Of a stretch of 64,000 bases of DNA, positions 45,982 to 56,598 are shown piece after piece. The position numbers and the translations under genes were made by a program. The notes under the pieces are model-generated. The model ran no database searches, had not been told where the DNA came from, and saw only the letters and a program-made list of their open reading frames with translations. This DNA comes from Pseudomonas fluorescens Q2-87 (lineage in GTDB: Bacteria > Pseudomonadota > Gammaproteobacteria > Pseudomonadales > Pseudomonadaceae): contig NZ_CM001558.1 in NCBI RefSeq assembly GCF_000281895.1, positions 4,468,556-4,532,555 on the forward strand. Direction: 5' to 3'. Every line of letters starts with the position of its first letter. Position 1 is the stretch's first letter.

Positions 45982-48900
45982 TCAACCCTCCACCAACCCC
46001 CACTGCTTGCCCAGGCGCTTGTCGGAAATCGGCACCTTGGTCCCCAGTTGCTGGGCGAACAGCGATACCCGGTATTCCTCCAGCCACCAGCGGTACAGCT
46101 CCAACTGCGGGTCGCGCTTGCCTTCCTGGGCGTGTTTGCTGGCGCGGGCCTGGTATTGGGCCCAGAGGTTCGACAGTTCGCCGCTCCAGACCCGGTCCTT
46201 TTGCACCTGGCTGCCCAGCTTCTCGAAGCGTTGCTCGATGGCCTTGAGGTAGCGCGGCATTTCCTTGAGCCACTGATGCGGGGTTTCGCGCACGAAGCCC
46301 GGGTACACCAGATGGCTAAGCTGTTGCTTGATGTCGTTCAGTGCCACGGCCTGGGCCAGGTCGATCTTGCCCTTGAAGCGCTTTTGCAGGCCGTGCCAGA
46401 GCTTGAGGATGTCCAGGGTCAGCTTCGCCAGGCGTTCAGCATGCTCGGTCCAGCCGCCACGCTTGCGCTCGGCCAGGGCAGCGAGCGCGGCGCCGTCGCG
46501 GGGCAGGCTCGCTTCGCCTTCGAGCACGCAGCTGTCGAGGCTGGTAAGCAGGATGTCTTCCACCAGGCCGTCGATGCGGCCCAAGTCGCGGTACAGCAGG
46601 CCCAGTTCCGTCAGCCCCGGCAGCTTGCCGCGCAGGAATTTGGCCGACTCGGCCAATTGCTGCATCAGCAAGCGCTGCAACGCGCGGCGATGTTGGAATT
46701 CGGCTTCGGCCGGTGTGGGAAAACGGCCTTCCTTGACCACGCCACCCTCTTCCACTAGCGCCGGATAGACCGTCATCGACAACCCGGCGATCTTCTGCTG
46801 GGTCTTCTCGGCCACCGGCGCGAAGACTTTTGCCTCCACCGGCGCCTGGCTCTTGGCCGTTTGCGGCACGGCCAGGGCCGCCTGGCTGGCTTCGGCAAAA
46901 CGCGCCGTCAGTTCGGCCAGGTCACGGCCTTCGCCCAGGAATTTGCCTTGGGCGTCGACGATTTCCAGGTTCATGCGCAGATGGCTTTCCACCTGCTGCG
47001 CGGCTTCCGCCCAGGCTTCGTCGCTGACCCTTGCGCCGGTCATGCGCAACAGCTCACGGCCCAGGGCTTGTGGCAACGAACCTTCGGCGAAGGTGATGCG
47101 TTGCAGCGCCGCCTTGACAAAGTCGGGCACCGGCACGAAGTTCTTGCGCAAGGCCTTGGGCAGGTTGCGCACCAGGGCGATGCACTTGGCCTCGATCATC
47201 CCCGGCACCAGCCATTCCAGGCGCTCCGGCGGCAACATCGGCAGCAACGGCGCCGGCACGCGCAAGGTCACGCCGTCGCGCGGATGGTTGGGCTCGAAGT
47301 GATAGCTCAGCGGCAAGGTCAGGTCACCGACGCGCAACGTGTCGGGGTAATGCGTGGCGGTGACTTCACTGGCCTCGCGGGCCAGCACGTCTTCTTCGCG
47401 CATGATCAACAACTGTGGATCTTTCTGGCTGTTGATCCGGTACCAACTGTCGAAGGTCGCGGTCTGGTGGATCTCGGCCGGCAACCGTGCGTCGTAGAAG
47501 GCGAACAGGGTTTCCTCGTCCGCCAGGATGTCACGGCGACGGGCCTTGGCTTCCAGCTCGTCGAGCTGTTCCAGCAAGCGGGTATTGGCGCTCAGGCATT
47601 TGGCCTTGGACTGGATCTCGCCACGCACCAGCGCCTCGCGGATGAACAACTCACGGGACACCACCGGGTCGACCGGCCCGTAGTGCACCGGTCGGCGACC
47701 GACCACGATCAGCCCGAACAGGGTGATCTGCTCATAGGCCACCACTTGTCCACGTTTCTTCTCCCAATGGGGTTCGAAGTGGTTTTTCTTGATCAGGTGC
47801 CCGGCCAGCGGCTCGATCCAGTCTGGTTCGATCTTGGCCACCATACGCGCGTACAGCTTGGTGGTTTCCACCAGCTCGGCGGTCATCAGCCACTGTGGGC
47901 GCTTCTTGCCCAGGCCCGACGAGGGATGAACCCAGAAGCGCCGCTGGCGGGCACCGAGGTAGTCGCCGTCTTCGGTTTTCTGGCCGATCTGGCTCAGCAG
48001 ACCCGAGAGCACCGCTTTATGCAGTTTCGGAAAATCCGCCGGCTCCTTGTTGAGGCTCAGTTGCATGTCCCGACAGATGAGGCTCAATTGCCGATGGGAA
48101 TCGCGCCATTCGCGCAGACGCAGGTAGTTGAGGAAGTTCTTGCGACACCAGTTGCGCAGCGGGCTGGCGGTCAATGCCTGGCGCTGCTCCTCGAAACCGC
48201 GCCACAAATTGACCAGCCCGGCGAAATCCGAGTCCGGGTCTTTCCATTGGGCGTGGGCCTGGTCGGCAGCCTGTTGGCGCTCGGGCGGACGCTCGCGCGG
48301 ATCCTGGATCGACATGGCGCTGGCCACGATCAAGACTTCCTGCAAACTGCCCAGCTTCGCCGCTTCCAGCAGCATGCGGCCCATGCGCGGGTCCACCGGC
48401 AAGCGCGCCAACTGGCGGCCCAGCGGGGTCAGTTGACTGTTGCGATCCACCGCCGACAGCTCTTGCAGCAGGTTGAAACCATCGCTGATGGCCTTGCCGT
48501 CCGGCGGCTCGATGAACGGGAAGTCGGTGATCTCGCCGAGGCGCAGGTGCAGCATCTGCAAAATCACCGCCGCCAGGTTGGTGCGCAGAATCTCCGGGTC
48601 GGTGAATTCGGGCCGACCGAGAAAATCTTCCTCGCTGTACAGCCGCACGCAAATCCCCGGCTCGACGCGCCCGCAACGGCCCTTGCGCTGGTTGGCGCTG
48701 GCTTGGGAAATCGCTTCGATGGGCAGGCGCTGGACTTTGGCGCGATAGCTGTAGCGGCTGATACGCGCGGTGCCGCTGTCGATCACGTAGCGGATGCCCG
48801 GCACGGTGAGCGAGGTTTCGGCGACGTTGGTCGCCAGCACTACACGGCGGCCCGGGTGAGACTGGAAGATCCGTTGTTGTTCGGCCGGCGACAGGCGCGC

Positions 48901-49893
48901 ATACAGCGGCAGGATCTCGGTGTGCTTGAGCTGGGCCTTGCGCAGCATCTCCGCCGCATCGCGAATCTCGCGCTCGCCCGGCAGGAACACCAACACATCG
49001 CCAGGGCTGCGGCGCTCGCTGCGCTCGTAGGCGGCGATTTCGTCGAGGGTGGCGAGGATCGCCTGGTCGACGGTCAGGTCGTCCTCGACGCGGTTGCCCT
49101 CCTCGTCCTGCTCCAGGGTCAGCGGGCGATACCAGGTTTCCACCGGGAAGGTGCGCCCCGAGACTTCGACGATGGGCGCGTCATCGAAGTGTTTGGAGAA
49201 GCGCTCCAGGTCGATGGTCGCCGAAGTGATGATGACTTTAAGGTCAGGACGGCGCGGCAGCAGAGTCTTGAGATAACCCAGCAGGAAGTCGATGTTCAGG
49301 CTGCGTTCGTGGGCTTCGTCGACGATGATCGTGTCGTAGCGCTCGAGGTAGCGGTCGTTCTGGGTCTCGGCCAGCAGGATGCCGTCGGTCATCAGTTTGA
49401 TCAGGGTGTTGGCGTCGCTCTGGTCCTCGAACCGCACCTGATAACCCACCAGCGCCCCCAACGGCGTCGCCAGCTCCTCGGCCACACGGCTCGCCACGCT
49501 ACGGGCGGCGATCCGGCGCGGCTGGGTGTGGCCGATCAGGCCATGCTGGCCACGACCGATTTCCAGGCAGATCTTGGGCAACTGGGTGGTTTTACCCGAA
49601 CCGGTTTCGCCGGCAATGATCAGGACCTGATGCTTGAGCAAGGCGTCCTTGATTTCGTCGCGCTTGGCGGCGATCGGCAAATTGTCGTCATAGCGGATCA
49701 CCGGCAGGCTGGCCTTGCGCGCCAATACCTGGTCGCACGATGCTTGCATGCGCACCACCCATTGGGCCAGCTTGGCCTCATCGGGCTTCTTGCGCAGCTC
49801 GAGCAACTGACGCCGCAACCGGTGACGGTCGGCGAGCATGGCGTGGTCGAGGTTTTTCAGCAGCTTGTCGATAGCGGGGGCTTGGTCAGTCAT
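45982..49893 (-). CDS. hrpA: ATP-dependent RNA helicase HrpA (DEAH box)
   Basis: A 1303-residue cytoplasmic helicase. Walker A is GETGSGKTTQLPKICLEIGR (95-114), the DEAH box is IIVDEAHERSLNIDFLLGYL, motif III SATIDLERFSKHF, and motif VI QRKGRCGRVEPGICVRLY. The helicase-associated and OB-fold segments follow, and the long C-terminal DUF3418 extension (WLKEMPRYLKAIEQRFEKLG near the end) is specific to HrpA. Length matches. HrpA acts on mRNA and stalled ribosomes. A long antisense open frame over most of this gene is a codon-bias shadow. Confidence 0.96.
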   Translation of the reverse strand: MTDQAPAIDKLLKNLDHAMLADRHRLRRQLLELRKKPDEAKLAQWVVRMQASCDQVLARKASLPVIRYDDNLPIAAKRDEIKDALLKHQVLIIAGETGSGKTTQLPKICLEIGRGQHGLIGHTQPRRIAARSVASRVAEELATPLGALVGYQVRFEDQSDANTLIKLMTDGILLAETQNDRYLERYDTIIVDEAHERSLNIDFLLGYLKTLLPRRPDLKVIITSATIDLERFSKHFDDAPIVEVSGRTFPVETWYRPLTLEQDEEGNRVEDDLTVDQAILATLDEIAAYERSERRSPGDVLVFLPGEREIRDAAEMLRKAQLKHTEILPLYARLSPAEQQRIFQSHPGRRVVLATNVAETSLTVPGIRYVIDSGTARISRYSYRAKVQRLPIEAISQASANQRKGRCGRVEPGICVRLYSEEDFLGRPEFTDPEILRTNLAAVILQMLHLRLGEITDFPFIEPPDGKAISDGFNLLQELSAVDRNSQLTPLGRQLARLPVDPRMGRMLLEAAKLGSLQEVLIVASAMSIQDPRERPPERQQAADQAHAQWKDPDSDFAGLVNLWRGFEEQRQALTASPLRNWCRKNFLNYLRLREWRDSHRQLSLICRDMQLSLNKEPADFPKLHKAVLSGLLSQIGQKTEDGDYLGARQRRFWVHPSSGLGKKRPQWLMTAELVETTKLYARMVAKIEPDWIEPLAGHLIKKNHFEPHWEKKRGQVVAYEQITLFGLIVVGRRPVHYGPVDPVVSRELFIREALVRGEIQSKAKCLSANTRLLEQLDELEAKARRRDILADEETLFAFYDARLPAEIHQTATFDSWYRINSQKDPQLLIMREEDVLAREASEVTATHYPDTLRVGDLTLPLSYHFEPNHPRDGVTLRVPAPLLPMLPPERLEWLVPGMIEAKCIALVRNLPKALRKNFVPVPDFVKAALQRITFAEGSLPQALGRELLRMTGARVSDEAWAEAAQQVESHLRMNLEIVDAQGKFLGEGRDLAELTARFAEASQAALAVPQTAKSQAPVEAKVFAPVAEKTQQKIAGLSMTVYPALVEEGGVVKEGRFPTPAEAEFQHRRALQRLLMQQLAESAKFLRGKLPGLTELGLLYRDLGRIDGLVEDILLTSLDSCVLEGEASLPRDGAALAALAERKRGGWTEHAERLAKLTLDILKLWHGLQKRFKGKIDLAQAVALNDIKQQLSHLVYPGFVRETPHQWLKEMPRYLKAIEQRFEKLGSQVQKDRVWSGELSNLWAQYQARASKHAQEGKRDPQLELYRWWLEEYRVSLFAQQLGTKVPISDKRLGKQWGLVEG

Positions 49894-49991
49894 CAGGTAC
49901 GCAGGGGTCGTCGGTTTGTGCAGGGGGCGGATTGTCGCAGATTTGTGCGCAAGACGACGAATGCAACCCGTTTAATGGTCAAGCAGGCTTT

Positions 49992-50085
49992 TGTGGCGAG
50001 GGAGCTTGCTCCCGCTCGGTTGCGCAGCAGCCGCAAAAACTTGGGGCCGCTACGCGACCCAGCGGGAGCAAGCTCCCTCGCCACA
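49992..50085. repeat. REPIN (type B)
   Basis: TGTGGCGAGGGAGCTTGCTC, inner arms around GCGCAGCAGCCGC and GGGGCCGC, then the inverse. It lies between the hrpA start and the aceK stop. Confidence 0.95.
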
Positions 50086-50108
50086 TGAGGCTTCGTTTGT
50101 CTGCCGGG

Positions 50109-51830
50109 TTATTCGTTGTCCAGGTCTTTTCGCCGATACGGGAACACGTCGATCACTTTCCCCGCCCGAATCGCCTCTTGCAGGCTTTTCCAGTAATCGG
50201 CGTTGTACAGCTCGCCATGCAACTGGTCGAACAACTTGCGCTGCCCCGCGTCGGCGAACAGGAACGGAGGGAATTCCTCGGGGAATACGTCCAGTGGCCC
50301 GATGGAATACCAGGGCTCGGAGGCCATTTCGTCTTCCGGCGTGCGAGGTTGGGGGATGTGCCGGAAGTTGGCCTCGGTCAGGAAGCAGATTTCATCGTAG
50401 TCGTAGAACACCACGCGGCCGTGGCGGGTCACGCCGAAGTTCTTGAGCAGCATGTCGCCAGGAAAAATGTTCGCTGCCGCCAGTTGCTTGATGGCCAGGC
50501 CATAGTCTTCCAGCGCCTCGCGCACCTGGGCCTCGTTGGCGTTTTCCAGGTAAAGATTGAGCGGCGTCATGCGCCGTTCGGTCCAGCAGTGGCGAATCAG
50601 CACCGTGTCGCCTTCCACCGACACCGTCGAGGGCGCCACGTCCAGCAGTTCTTCCAGGCACGCCGGCTCGAATTTACTCAAGGGAAAGCGGAAATCGGCA
50701 AACTCTTGGGTATCGGCCATGCGCCCGACCCGGTCGACACTTTTCACCAGGCGATACTTCTCGATCACCGTGGCCCGGTCGACGTTTTTCGATGGCGAGA
50801 AGCGGTCCTTGATGATCTTGAAGACCGTGTTGAAACCCGGCAGCGTGAATACACTCATGACCATGCCGCGCACGCCCGGCGCCATGATGAACTGGTCGTC
50901 GGTGCTCGCCAGGTGATTGATCAAGGCCCGGTAGAACTCGGACTTGCCATGCTTGTAGAACCCGATGGAGGTGTACAGCTCGGCGATGTGCTTGCCCGGC
51001 AGGATGCGCTTGAGAAAACCGATGAATTCGGCCGGCACCGGCACGTCCACCATGAAATACGAGCGGGTGAACGAGAAAATGATCGACACCTGCGCCTCGT
51101 CGGTGATCAGCGCATCGATCTGGATGCCCCGGCCTTCACGGTGCAGCAATGGAATCACCAGCGGCCACTGGTCATCCCGGGTGAAAATCCGGCCCACAAG
51201 GTATGCGCCCTTGTTGCGATAGAGCACCGAAGAAAACAGCTCCACGGTCAGCTCCGGGTCCTTGCAGACCCAGTCCGGCAGGTTCTCTCGCAGTTGGGCT
51301 TCAAGGCGTTGCAGGTCGCCCGGCAAATCGGCGTAATCCTGGCTGAAACGGTAGTCGGCAAAAATTTCCGTCAACATCCGGTCCAGTTGCCCCTGGGGTT
51401 TGTAGGTGCGGGTCTGGGCGGCACGGGCCCGGCGCAAGCTGGGCCGGGTGGTGTGGATAAACATGGTGCCGTCGCTGATCAGGTCGTGGCTGAACAGCCC
51501 GCAGAAGATCGAGTTGTACCAGGTCTCCGACAGTTCATCGTCAAAACGCAAGTCAATCAAGCTGATGTAGGCGCTCTTGACCAGCGGCCAGCAGCCCACG
51601 TCCATCAGCGCGTCGGGCTCGAATGCCTTGCGCAGTCGCGCCACGGTCTCGAAGACTTTTTCTTCATACAAGTTGATGCGCGCCGCCGAGGCCGTTTGCG
51701 CCTCCAGCCACTGGGCCTGTTCGAACCGGGCGCGGGCGCCGTCGGTGATCTGCCGGAAATGCTCACGATAATCATCGAAGCCTTCGAGGATCGAACGGGC
51801 GATATCGGTGGCGGGCCATGGCTGCGGCAT
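50109..51830 (-). CDS. aceK: Isocitrate dehydrogenase kinase/phosphatase
   Basis: A 573-residue bifunctional enzyme that phosphorylates and dephosphorylates isocitrate dehydrogenase, switching carbon between the TCA cycle and the glyoxylate shunt. Recognised by the N-terminus [20 protein letters not shown], the ATP-loop region [20 protein letters not shown] with [17 protein letters not shown], and the C-terminal catalytic segments [20 protein letters not shown] and [18 protein letters not shown]. Length is typical. It stands alone; no glyoxylate-shunt genes are adjacent in this window. Confidence 0.96.
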   Translation of the reverse strand: MPQPWPATDIARSILEGFDDYREHFRQITDGARARFEQAQWLEAQTASAARINLYEEKVFETVARLRKAFEPDALMDVGCWPLVKSAYISLIDLRFDDELSETWYNSIFCGLFSHDLISDGTMFIHTTRPSLRRARAAQTRTYKPQGQLDRMLTEIFADYRFSQDYADLPGDLQRLEAQLRENLPDWVCKDPELTVELFSSVLYRNKGAYLVGRIFTRDDQWPLVIPLLHREGRGIQIDALITDEAQVSIIFSFTRSYFMVDVPVPAEFIGFLKRILPGKHIAELYTSIGFYKHGKSEFYRALINHLASTDDQFIMAPGVRGMVMSVFTLPGFNTVFKIIKDRFSPSKNVDRATVIEKYRLVKSVDRVGRMADTQEFADFRFPLSKFEPACLEELLDVAPSTVSVEGDTVLIRHCWTERRMTPLNLYLENANEAQVREALEDYGLAIKQLAAANIFPGDMLLKNFGVTRHGRVVFYDYDEICFLTEANFRHIPQPRTPEDEMASEPWYSIGPLDVFPEEFPPFLFADAGQRKLFDQLHGELYNADYWKSLQEAIRAGKVIDVFPYRRKDLDNE

Positions 51831-51961
51831 AGGGTGAACCTCGGCGGGTCATGCTTGTTATTGGCGACTGAGCTTAGAGGCCAATCGCGCGGCAACGCAA
51901 CCATTGCCATCGGTCTTTCGGGCGGCGACACTTGCCGCCCCAAACAAGGAAGGAATGACTC

Positions 51962-52870
51962 GTGAACCCCGTCGATATCCTGCGTTTGCTGTCACTGGCC
52001 GCCATCTGGGGGGCGAGCTTCCTGTTCATGCGCATCATCGCCCCCGTCATTGGCACGATCCCCACTGCATTTTTCCGCGTGTCCATCGCCTTCGTCGGGC
52101 TGCTGGTGATCCTGGCCCTGATGCGCGTCGACTGGAATTTTCGCGGCAAGCTGAAAGTGGTGATGGTGCTGGGCCTGATCAATTCAGGCATTCCGGCGAC
52201 GTTCTACTCGCTGGCCGCCCAGGTTCTGCCGGCCGGTTATTCGGCGATATTCAACGCCACCACGCCGCTGATGGGCGTGTTGATCGGCGGCTTGTTCTTC
52301 AGCGAAAAACTCACCACTGCCAAAGTCAGCGGCGTGTTCCTTGGTTTGCTCGGCGTCGGCATCCTCACCCGTGCCGGCCCGGTGGCGTTCGACCTGCAAT
52401 TGCTGATGGGCGCCCTCGCCTGTCTGCTGGCGACCACGTGTTATGGCTTCGCCGGGTTCCTCACCCGCCGCTGGCTCGATCATCAAGGCGGGTTGGACAG
52501 CCGCCTCTCGGCGCTGGGCAGCATGTTCGGCGCCACGGTGTTTTTGCTTCCAATGTTTGGCTACAGCGTCATCAGCCACCCGCCGGCCAGTTGGGGCGGC
52601 TGGAGCGTCTGGCTATCGCTGCTGGGGTTGGGCCTGGTGTGCACGGCGCTGGCGTACATCCTTTATTTCCGCTTGCTCAGTTCCATCGGCCCGGTGAAAT
52701 CCATGACCGTGACGTTCCTGATTCCGCCGTTCGGCGTGTTGTGGGGGGCATTGTTGTTGGATGAGCCGTTGGGCATGGCGCATTTGTATGGCGGGGTGTT
52801 GATTGCGGCGGCGTTGTGGTTGGTGCTCAAGCCTGGGGCGGTGAAACCGGATGCGGCGCCGGCCCGGTAG
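51962..52870 (+). CDS. EamA-domain (DMT superfamily) transporter
   Basis: Encodes 302 residues from GTG 51962, preceded by AAGGAAGGAATGACTC. Ten transmembrane segments in two EamA repeats: the first begins ILRLLSLAAIWGASFLFMRI, the second has KSMTVTFLIPPFGVLWGALL. It is a probable inner-membrane exporter of metabolites or drugs; substrate unknown. It is divergent from aceK, with a REPIN after the stop. Confidence 0.88.
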   Translation: MNPVDILRLLSLAAIWGASFLFMRIIAPVIGTIPTAFFRVSIAFVGLLVILALMRVDWNFRGKLKVVMVLGLINSGIPATFYSLAAQVLPAGYSAIFNATTPLMGVLIGGLFFSEKLTTAKVSGVFLGLLGVGILTRAGPVAFDLQLLMGALACLLATTCYGFAGFLTRRWLDHQGGLDSRLSALGSMFGATVFLLPMFGYSVISHPPASWGGWSVWLSLLGLGLVCTALAYILYFRLLSSIGPVKSMTVTFLIPPFGVLWGALLLDEPLGMAHLYGGVLIAAALWLVLKPGAVKPDAAPAR

Positions 52871-52892
52871 GGTGTCGGTGTGGCGAAAAATG

Positions 52893-52960
52893 CCTTCGCG
52901 AGCAAGCCCGCTCCCACAAGGCCTGCACAAGACCTGTGGGAGCGGGCTTGCCCGCGAAAG
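52893..52960. repeat. REPIN (type A), compact
   Basis: CCTTCGCGAGCAAGCCCGCT with CCCACA, a short spacer, then TGTGGGAGCGGGCTTGCCCG with CGAAAG. It lies between the convergent ends of two EamA genes. Confidence 0.93.
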
Positions 52961-52990
52961 CGATTTAACAGTCAGCAAAAAATCTAACGG

Positions 52991-53854
52991 TCAGCGGCTT
53001 TTACGAAACACAAACACCAACCCGACGATGATCAGCCCCATCCCCAGCCAGCTCAACAACGCCAACCGGTTGCCGAACACCAGGTAGTCCATGATCGCCG
53101 TCACCGCCGGCACCAGGTAGAACAGACTGGTGACATTCACCAGGTTGCCCCGGGCGATCAGACGGTACAGCAGCAACGTTGCCAGCACCGACACCACCAG
53201 CCCCATCCACAACACCGGCACGATGAAGCCCGTGCTGTACTCGACGTGAAACGGCTGGAACGGCACGAACACCGCGCACAGTACGAGCCCGGCCAGGTAT
53301 TGCACCGGCAGTGTGCCCAGGGGATTGTCGGTGATGCGCTTCTGCATGATGGAACCTGCCGTCATGCTCACCAGCGCGAGCAACCCGTAAAGCATTCCCG
53401 CCAGGGACATGCCAGCCAGGCCGATGCCCTGGTACACCACCATGACCAGCCCCACCAACCCGAGCATCAGGCCGAACATCCGCTGCCAGGAACGCTGACG
53501 CTCCATGAGCACCACCGTCAGGATCGGCTGAACACCCATCAGGGTCGCCATCACCCCAGGGGTGACGTTCATTTGCAGGGCCAGCAGATAAAAAATCTGA
53601 TAGGCGCCCAGCAGCACCAACCCGGTGGCCGCCGCGTACAGCATCGGTTTGCCGGGCTTGGGCAGCTTGAACTTGAGCAGTGGAATCAACAGCACCAGCG
53701 CGCTCAACGCAATGGCAAAACGGATCAACAGGAAAGCGAAAGCGGAAGCATGGGCCAGGCCCAGTTTGGAAAAAATCGCCCCGCTGCTCCATAGCAAAAC
53801 GAACAGGCTCGTGGAAGCCGCCGCCAATAAGGCGTTTTTGGAAACGGAAAACAT
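52991..53854 (-). CDS. EamA-domain (DMT superfamily) transporter
   Basis: Encodes 287 residues from ATG 53854. The eight codons upstream in frame are not family-like and AGGTGGT precedes the chosen ATG. Ten transmembrane helices; the N-terminal half starts AAASTSLFVLLWSSGAIFSK, a typical DMT exporter opening, and the C-terminal half ends LLSWLGMGLIIVGLVFVFRK. Substrate unknown. Convergent with the other EamA gene, but from a different branch, so probably not a recent duplicate. Confidence 0.88.
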   Translation of the reverse strand: MFSVSKNALLAAASTSLFVLLWSSGAIFSKLGLAHASAFAFLLIRFAIALSALVLLIPLLKFKLPKPGKPMLYAAATGLVLLGAYQIFYLLALQMNVTPGVMATLMGVQPILTVVLMERQRSWQRMFGLMLGLVGLVMVVYQGIGLAGMSLAGMLYGLLALVSMTAGSIMQKRITDNPLGTLPVQYLAGLVLCAVFVPFQPFHVEYSTGFIVPVLWMGLVVSVLATLLLYRLIARGNLVNVTSLFYLVPAVTAIMDYLVFGNRLALLSWLGMGLIIVGLVFVFRKSR

Positions 53855-53949
53855 GAGATACCACCTGTAGTCAGGCAAAAGCCAACTCAGCCGAGGCTGA
53901 AGTCCAGTAGTTGTTCCAGGCGAGCACAGGGGATGACAGCAGTTGCCGA

Positions 53950-54114
53950 TCAGCCCTTGGCGCCAACACCCGGCGGTGATACGACGGCGTACACCGGTGG
54001 GTTACTGGCAGGTGGGGGGTATTGACCGATCTGCGCAGGCTGCTGATTCCCGCACGGCACGACGCCAGCGCTGAACGCTGGAACGACAACCGCGATGACA
54101 GGGGATGCAGGCAT
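53950..54114 (-). CDS. Possible small proline-rich exported protein
   Basis: A 54-residue open frame from ATG 54114, with AAGAGA at the right distance upstream. It starts with a hydrophobic stretch (MPASPVIAVVVPAFSAGVVP) and continues Pro/Gln/Tyr-rich (IGQYPPPASNPPVYAVV). The reading frame on the other side is no better. It lies in the 337-base gap between an EamA gene and lpxO, where no other gene is visible. No family is recognised and it may be chance. Confidence 0.35.
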   Translation of the reverse strand: MPASPVIAVVVPAFSAGVVPCGNQQPAQIGQYPPPASNPPVYAVVSPPGVGAKG

Positions 54115-54191
54115 GAGCCGATCTCTTGGAGGGTGGGTTCGAAAACCCAAGAGCGCTGACTATAACCAGCGCTCGAAGTGTTACGCAATGT

Positions 54192-55130
54192 TTAAACGAA
54201 TAACCAGTAGCCAAGGGCCGTCAGCACCGCGACCGCCAATATCGGCCGCATCACCCGGTAGGCCTTGGGGTGCTTGCGTTTGAATTGCTTGACCCTACCG
54301 CTGATGCCGTCGCTGAACGACTTGCTCCAAGCATAAGCGCGGTTAATCCCGCCGACACGTTCGTCATCGAGGTTCTGCGGCGCGGTAGCGCGGCCGAGAA
54401 AGGCGCTGATGGCACGGTTGAGACGGGTCATCAACCGGCTTTTCAGCGGGCGCTCAACGTCACAGAACAGGATTACGCGGGTTTGCGGCGTTTCATTCTT
54501 GACCCAGTGCACATAGGTCTCATCGAACATGACGTCTTCGCCGTCGCGCCAGGCATAGATCTGCCCATCGACGAAAATCCGGCAGTCATCGGAATTGGGC
54601 GTGGACAGCCCCAGGTGATAGCGCAAGGAGCCGGCGAACGGATCACGGTGGGGATTCAAGTGGCTGTCGCCCGGCAGCAAGGCAAACATTGCCCCCCGGA
54701 CATTGGGGATCCGGTTGACCAGCTCGACGGTGCGGGGGCACAGCAATTCAGCCGACGGCAGCGCTTTGTCGTACCACTTGAGGTAGAAGCGCTTCCAACC
54801 TTTCTTGAAGAACGAACCAAAACCGGCATCGTTGTTCTTTTCCGCCGCGCGGATGTATCCCTCGTCAAACAGGTGCATGGCCTCGTCGCGGATGACTTGC
54901 CAGTTGTCCTTGAGCACGTCCAGCTCGGGAAATTTGCTGCGGTCCAGGTAAGGCTTCGAGGGCACGCCGGAAAACAGGTACATCAAGGCGTTATAGGGCG
55001 CGAACAATGCCGAGTGGTTGACGAACTGGCGCAAGACCGGCAAACGCGCCTTACCGCGCAGATGCACATAAAGCGTGCTGCCCAAAAACAGCAGCAACAC
55101 CGAGGCCTTGGCGACAAACGAAACGGTCAT
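54192..55130 (-). CDS. lpxO: LpxO-type lipid A 2-hydroxylase
   Basis: A 312-residue Fe(II)/2-oxoglutarate dioxygenase of the aspartyl/asparaginyl beta-hydroxylase fold. One N-terminal membrane anchor (VAKASVLLLFLGSTLYVHLR) and a second C-terminal one (ILAVAVLTALGYWLF) place it at the inner membrane. The iron site is His161 and Asp163 in HLNPHRDPFAGSLRYHLG and His208 in MFDETYVHWVKNE. LpxO adds a 2-hydroxyl to a secondary acyl chain of lipid A. Length and motifs fit. Confidence 0.93.
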   Translation of the reverse strand: MTVSFVAKASVLLLFLGSTLYVHLRGKARLPVLRQFVNHSALFAPYNALMYLFSGVPSKPYLDRSKFPELDVLKDNWQVIRDEAMHLFDEGYIRAAEKNNDAGFGSFFKKGWKRFYLKWYDKALPSAELLCPRTVELVNRIPNVRGAMFALLPGDSHLNPHRDPFAGSLRYHLGLSTPNSDDCRIFVDGQIYAWRDGEDVMFDETYVHWVKNETPQTRVILFCDVERPLKSRLMTRLNRAISAFLGRATAPQNLDDERVGGINRAYAWSKSFSDGISGRVKQFKRKHPKAYRVMRPILAVAVLTALGYWLFV

Positions 55131-55353
55131 TTTACAACTCCTTGTCCAAAAACAACTGACGCAACGCCATCAGCCCGACGCAGCAGCCGGCCATGTTATA
55201 GATCGCAGCCTGGCCAAGAAACCGCCCGACGCAACATTCACTGTTGAAAATCACGCAACAATGCCCTTCTTAACATGCTTGACCTGAACGTTGGCTGACG
55301 TCGGTCAAACGTCTTTCCCGATCCCGCCCACCACATCAAGGAGCAAGGGCTTC

Positions 55354-55466
55354 TGTGGCGAGGGAGCTTGCTCCCGCTCGACTGCGAAGCAGGCGCCTGC
55401 GACTTGATGCGGATCGCCTGTTTAGGGGTGCTTCGCACCCCAGCGGGAGCAAGCTCCCTCGCCACA
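55354..55466. repeat. REPIN (type B)
   Basis: TGTGGCGAGGGAGCTTGCTC to its inverse at 55447-55466, with inner arm GGGGTGCTTCGCACCCC. It fills a third of the 361-base gap between lpxO and cysK. No other feature was seen in that gap. Confidence 0.95.
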
Positions 55467-55491
55467 AGAGCGCCCACCGTATCCGTTGCCG

Positions 55492-56466
55492 TTACTGTTG
55501 AATCTCCTGCTCGGTAAACAGATCGCTGAACAACATGCTCGACAGATACCGCTCGCCCGAGTCCGGCAGGATCACGACGATGGTCTTGCCTTGCATTTCC
55601 GGTTTTTCCGCCAGGCGCACCGCCACGGCCATCGCCGCGCCACAGGAGATCCCGCAGAGAATGCCTTCTTCCTGCATCAGGCGCAGGGCCATGGCCTTGG
55701 ACTCCTCGTCGGTGACTCGCTCGACCTGGTCGACAATCGACAGGTCGAGGTTCTTTGGCACGAACCCGGCGCCAATCCCCTGGATCTTGTGAGGGCTGGG
55801 CTTGATCTCCTGCCCCGCCATCGCCTGGGTAATGACCGGTGAAGACTCGGGTTCGACGGCTACCGAGAGAATCGGTTTGCCACAGGTGTTCTTGATATAC
55901 CGCGACACGCCGGTAATGGTTCCGCCGGTGCCCACGCCCGCGACCAGGACATCCACCGCACCATCAGTATCGTTCCAGATTTCCGGCCCGGTGGTTTTTT
56001 CATGGATTGCCGGGTTCGCCGGGTTATCGAACTGCTGCGGCATGAAGTATTTGGATGGATCGCCGGCGAGGATCTCGGCAGCCTTTTCGATGGCCCCTTT
56101 CATTCCCTTGGCCGGTTCCGTCAGCACCAACTCGGCGCCCAGGGCCTTGAGCACTTTGCGTCGTTCGATGCTCATGGAGGCCGGCATGGTCAGCGTCAGC
56201 TTGTAGCCGCGGGCGGCGGCGACGAAGGCAAGCCCAATGCCGGTATTGCCGGAGGTTGGCTCGACGATAGTCATGCCAGGCCGCAGCTTGCCCGAGCTTT
56301 CAGCGTCCCAGATCATGTTCGCGCCGATACGGCACTTGACCGAATAACCTGGGTTACGCCCTTCGATCTTGGCCAGGATGGTCACGCCGCGCGGGGCAAT
56401 GCGGTTGATCTGCACCAAGGGCGTGTTGCCAATGGAATGGGCGTTGTCAGCGAATATGCGGCTCAT
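55492..56466 (-). CDS. cysK: O-acetylserine sulfhydrylase (cysteine synthase A)
   Basis: A 324-residue PLP enzyme that makes cysteine from O-acetylserine and sulfide. Lys44 in [14 protein letters not shown] forms the Schiff base; the phosphate-binding and substrate loop is [14 protein letters not shown]; the second loop is [20 protein letters not shown]. Length and sequence are typical of CysK, not CysM. Monocistronic. Confidence 0.96.
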   Translation of the reverse strand: MSRIFADNAHSIGNTPLVQINRIAPRGVTILAKIEGRNPGYSVKCRIGANMIWDAESSGKLRPGMTIVEPTSGNTGIGLAFVAAARGYKLTLTMPASMSIERRKVLKALGAELVLTEPAKGMKGAIEKAAEILAGDPSKYFMPQQFDNPANPAIHEKTTGPEIWNDTDGAVDVLVAGVGTGGTITGVSRYIKNTCGKPILSVAVEPESSPVITQAMAGQEIKPSPHKIQGIGAGFVPKNLDLSIVDQVERVTDEESKAMALRLMQEEGILCGISCGAAMAVAVRLAEKPEMQGKTIVVILPDSGERYLSSMLFSDLFTEQEIQQ

Positions 56467-56598
56467 GGCTGGGGTCCTTAATGCAGCGGGAATTTAAGCG
56501 CTTAAAGGTAAGCCTGTTGCTAAAGGGCGTCCAGTTGCACCGAACGTTCCAGTTGTTACAACAGTCAATGGCTTTAATAACGCTGGAGACTGATTGCC

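Noticed and set aside
46861..50088. A 1075-codon open frame on the plus strand, antisense to hrpA
   Set aside because: It mirrors hrpA codon bias, has low-complexity Gln/His/Arg-rich sequence without domains, and runs into a REPIN. hrpA on the other strand is unmistakable.
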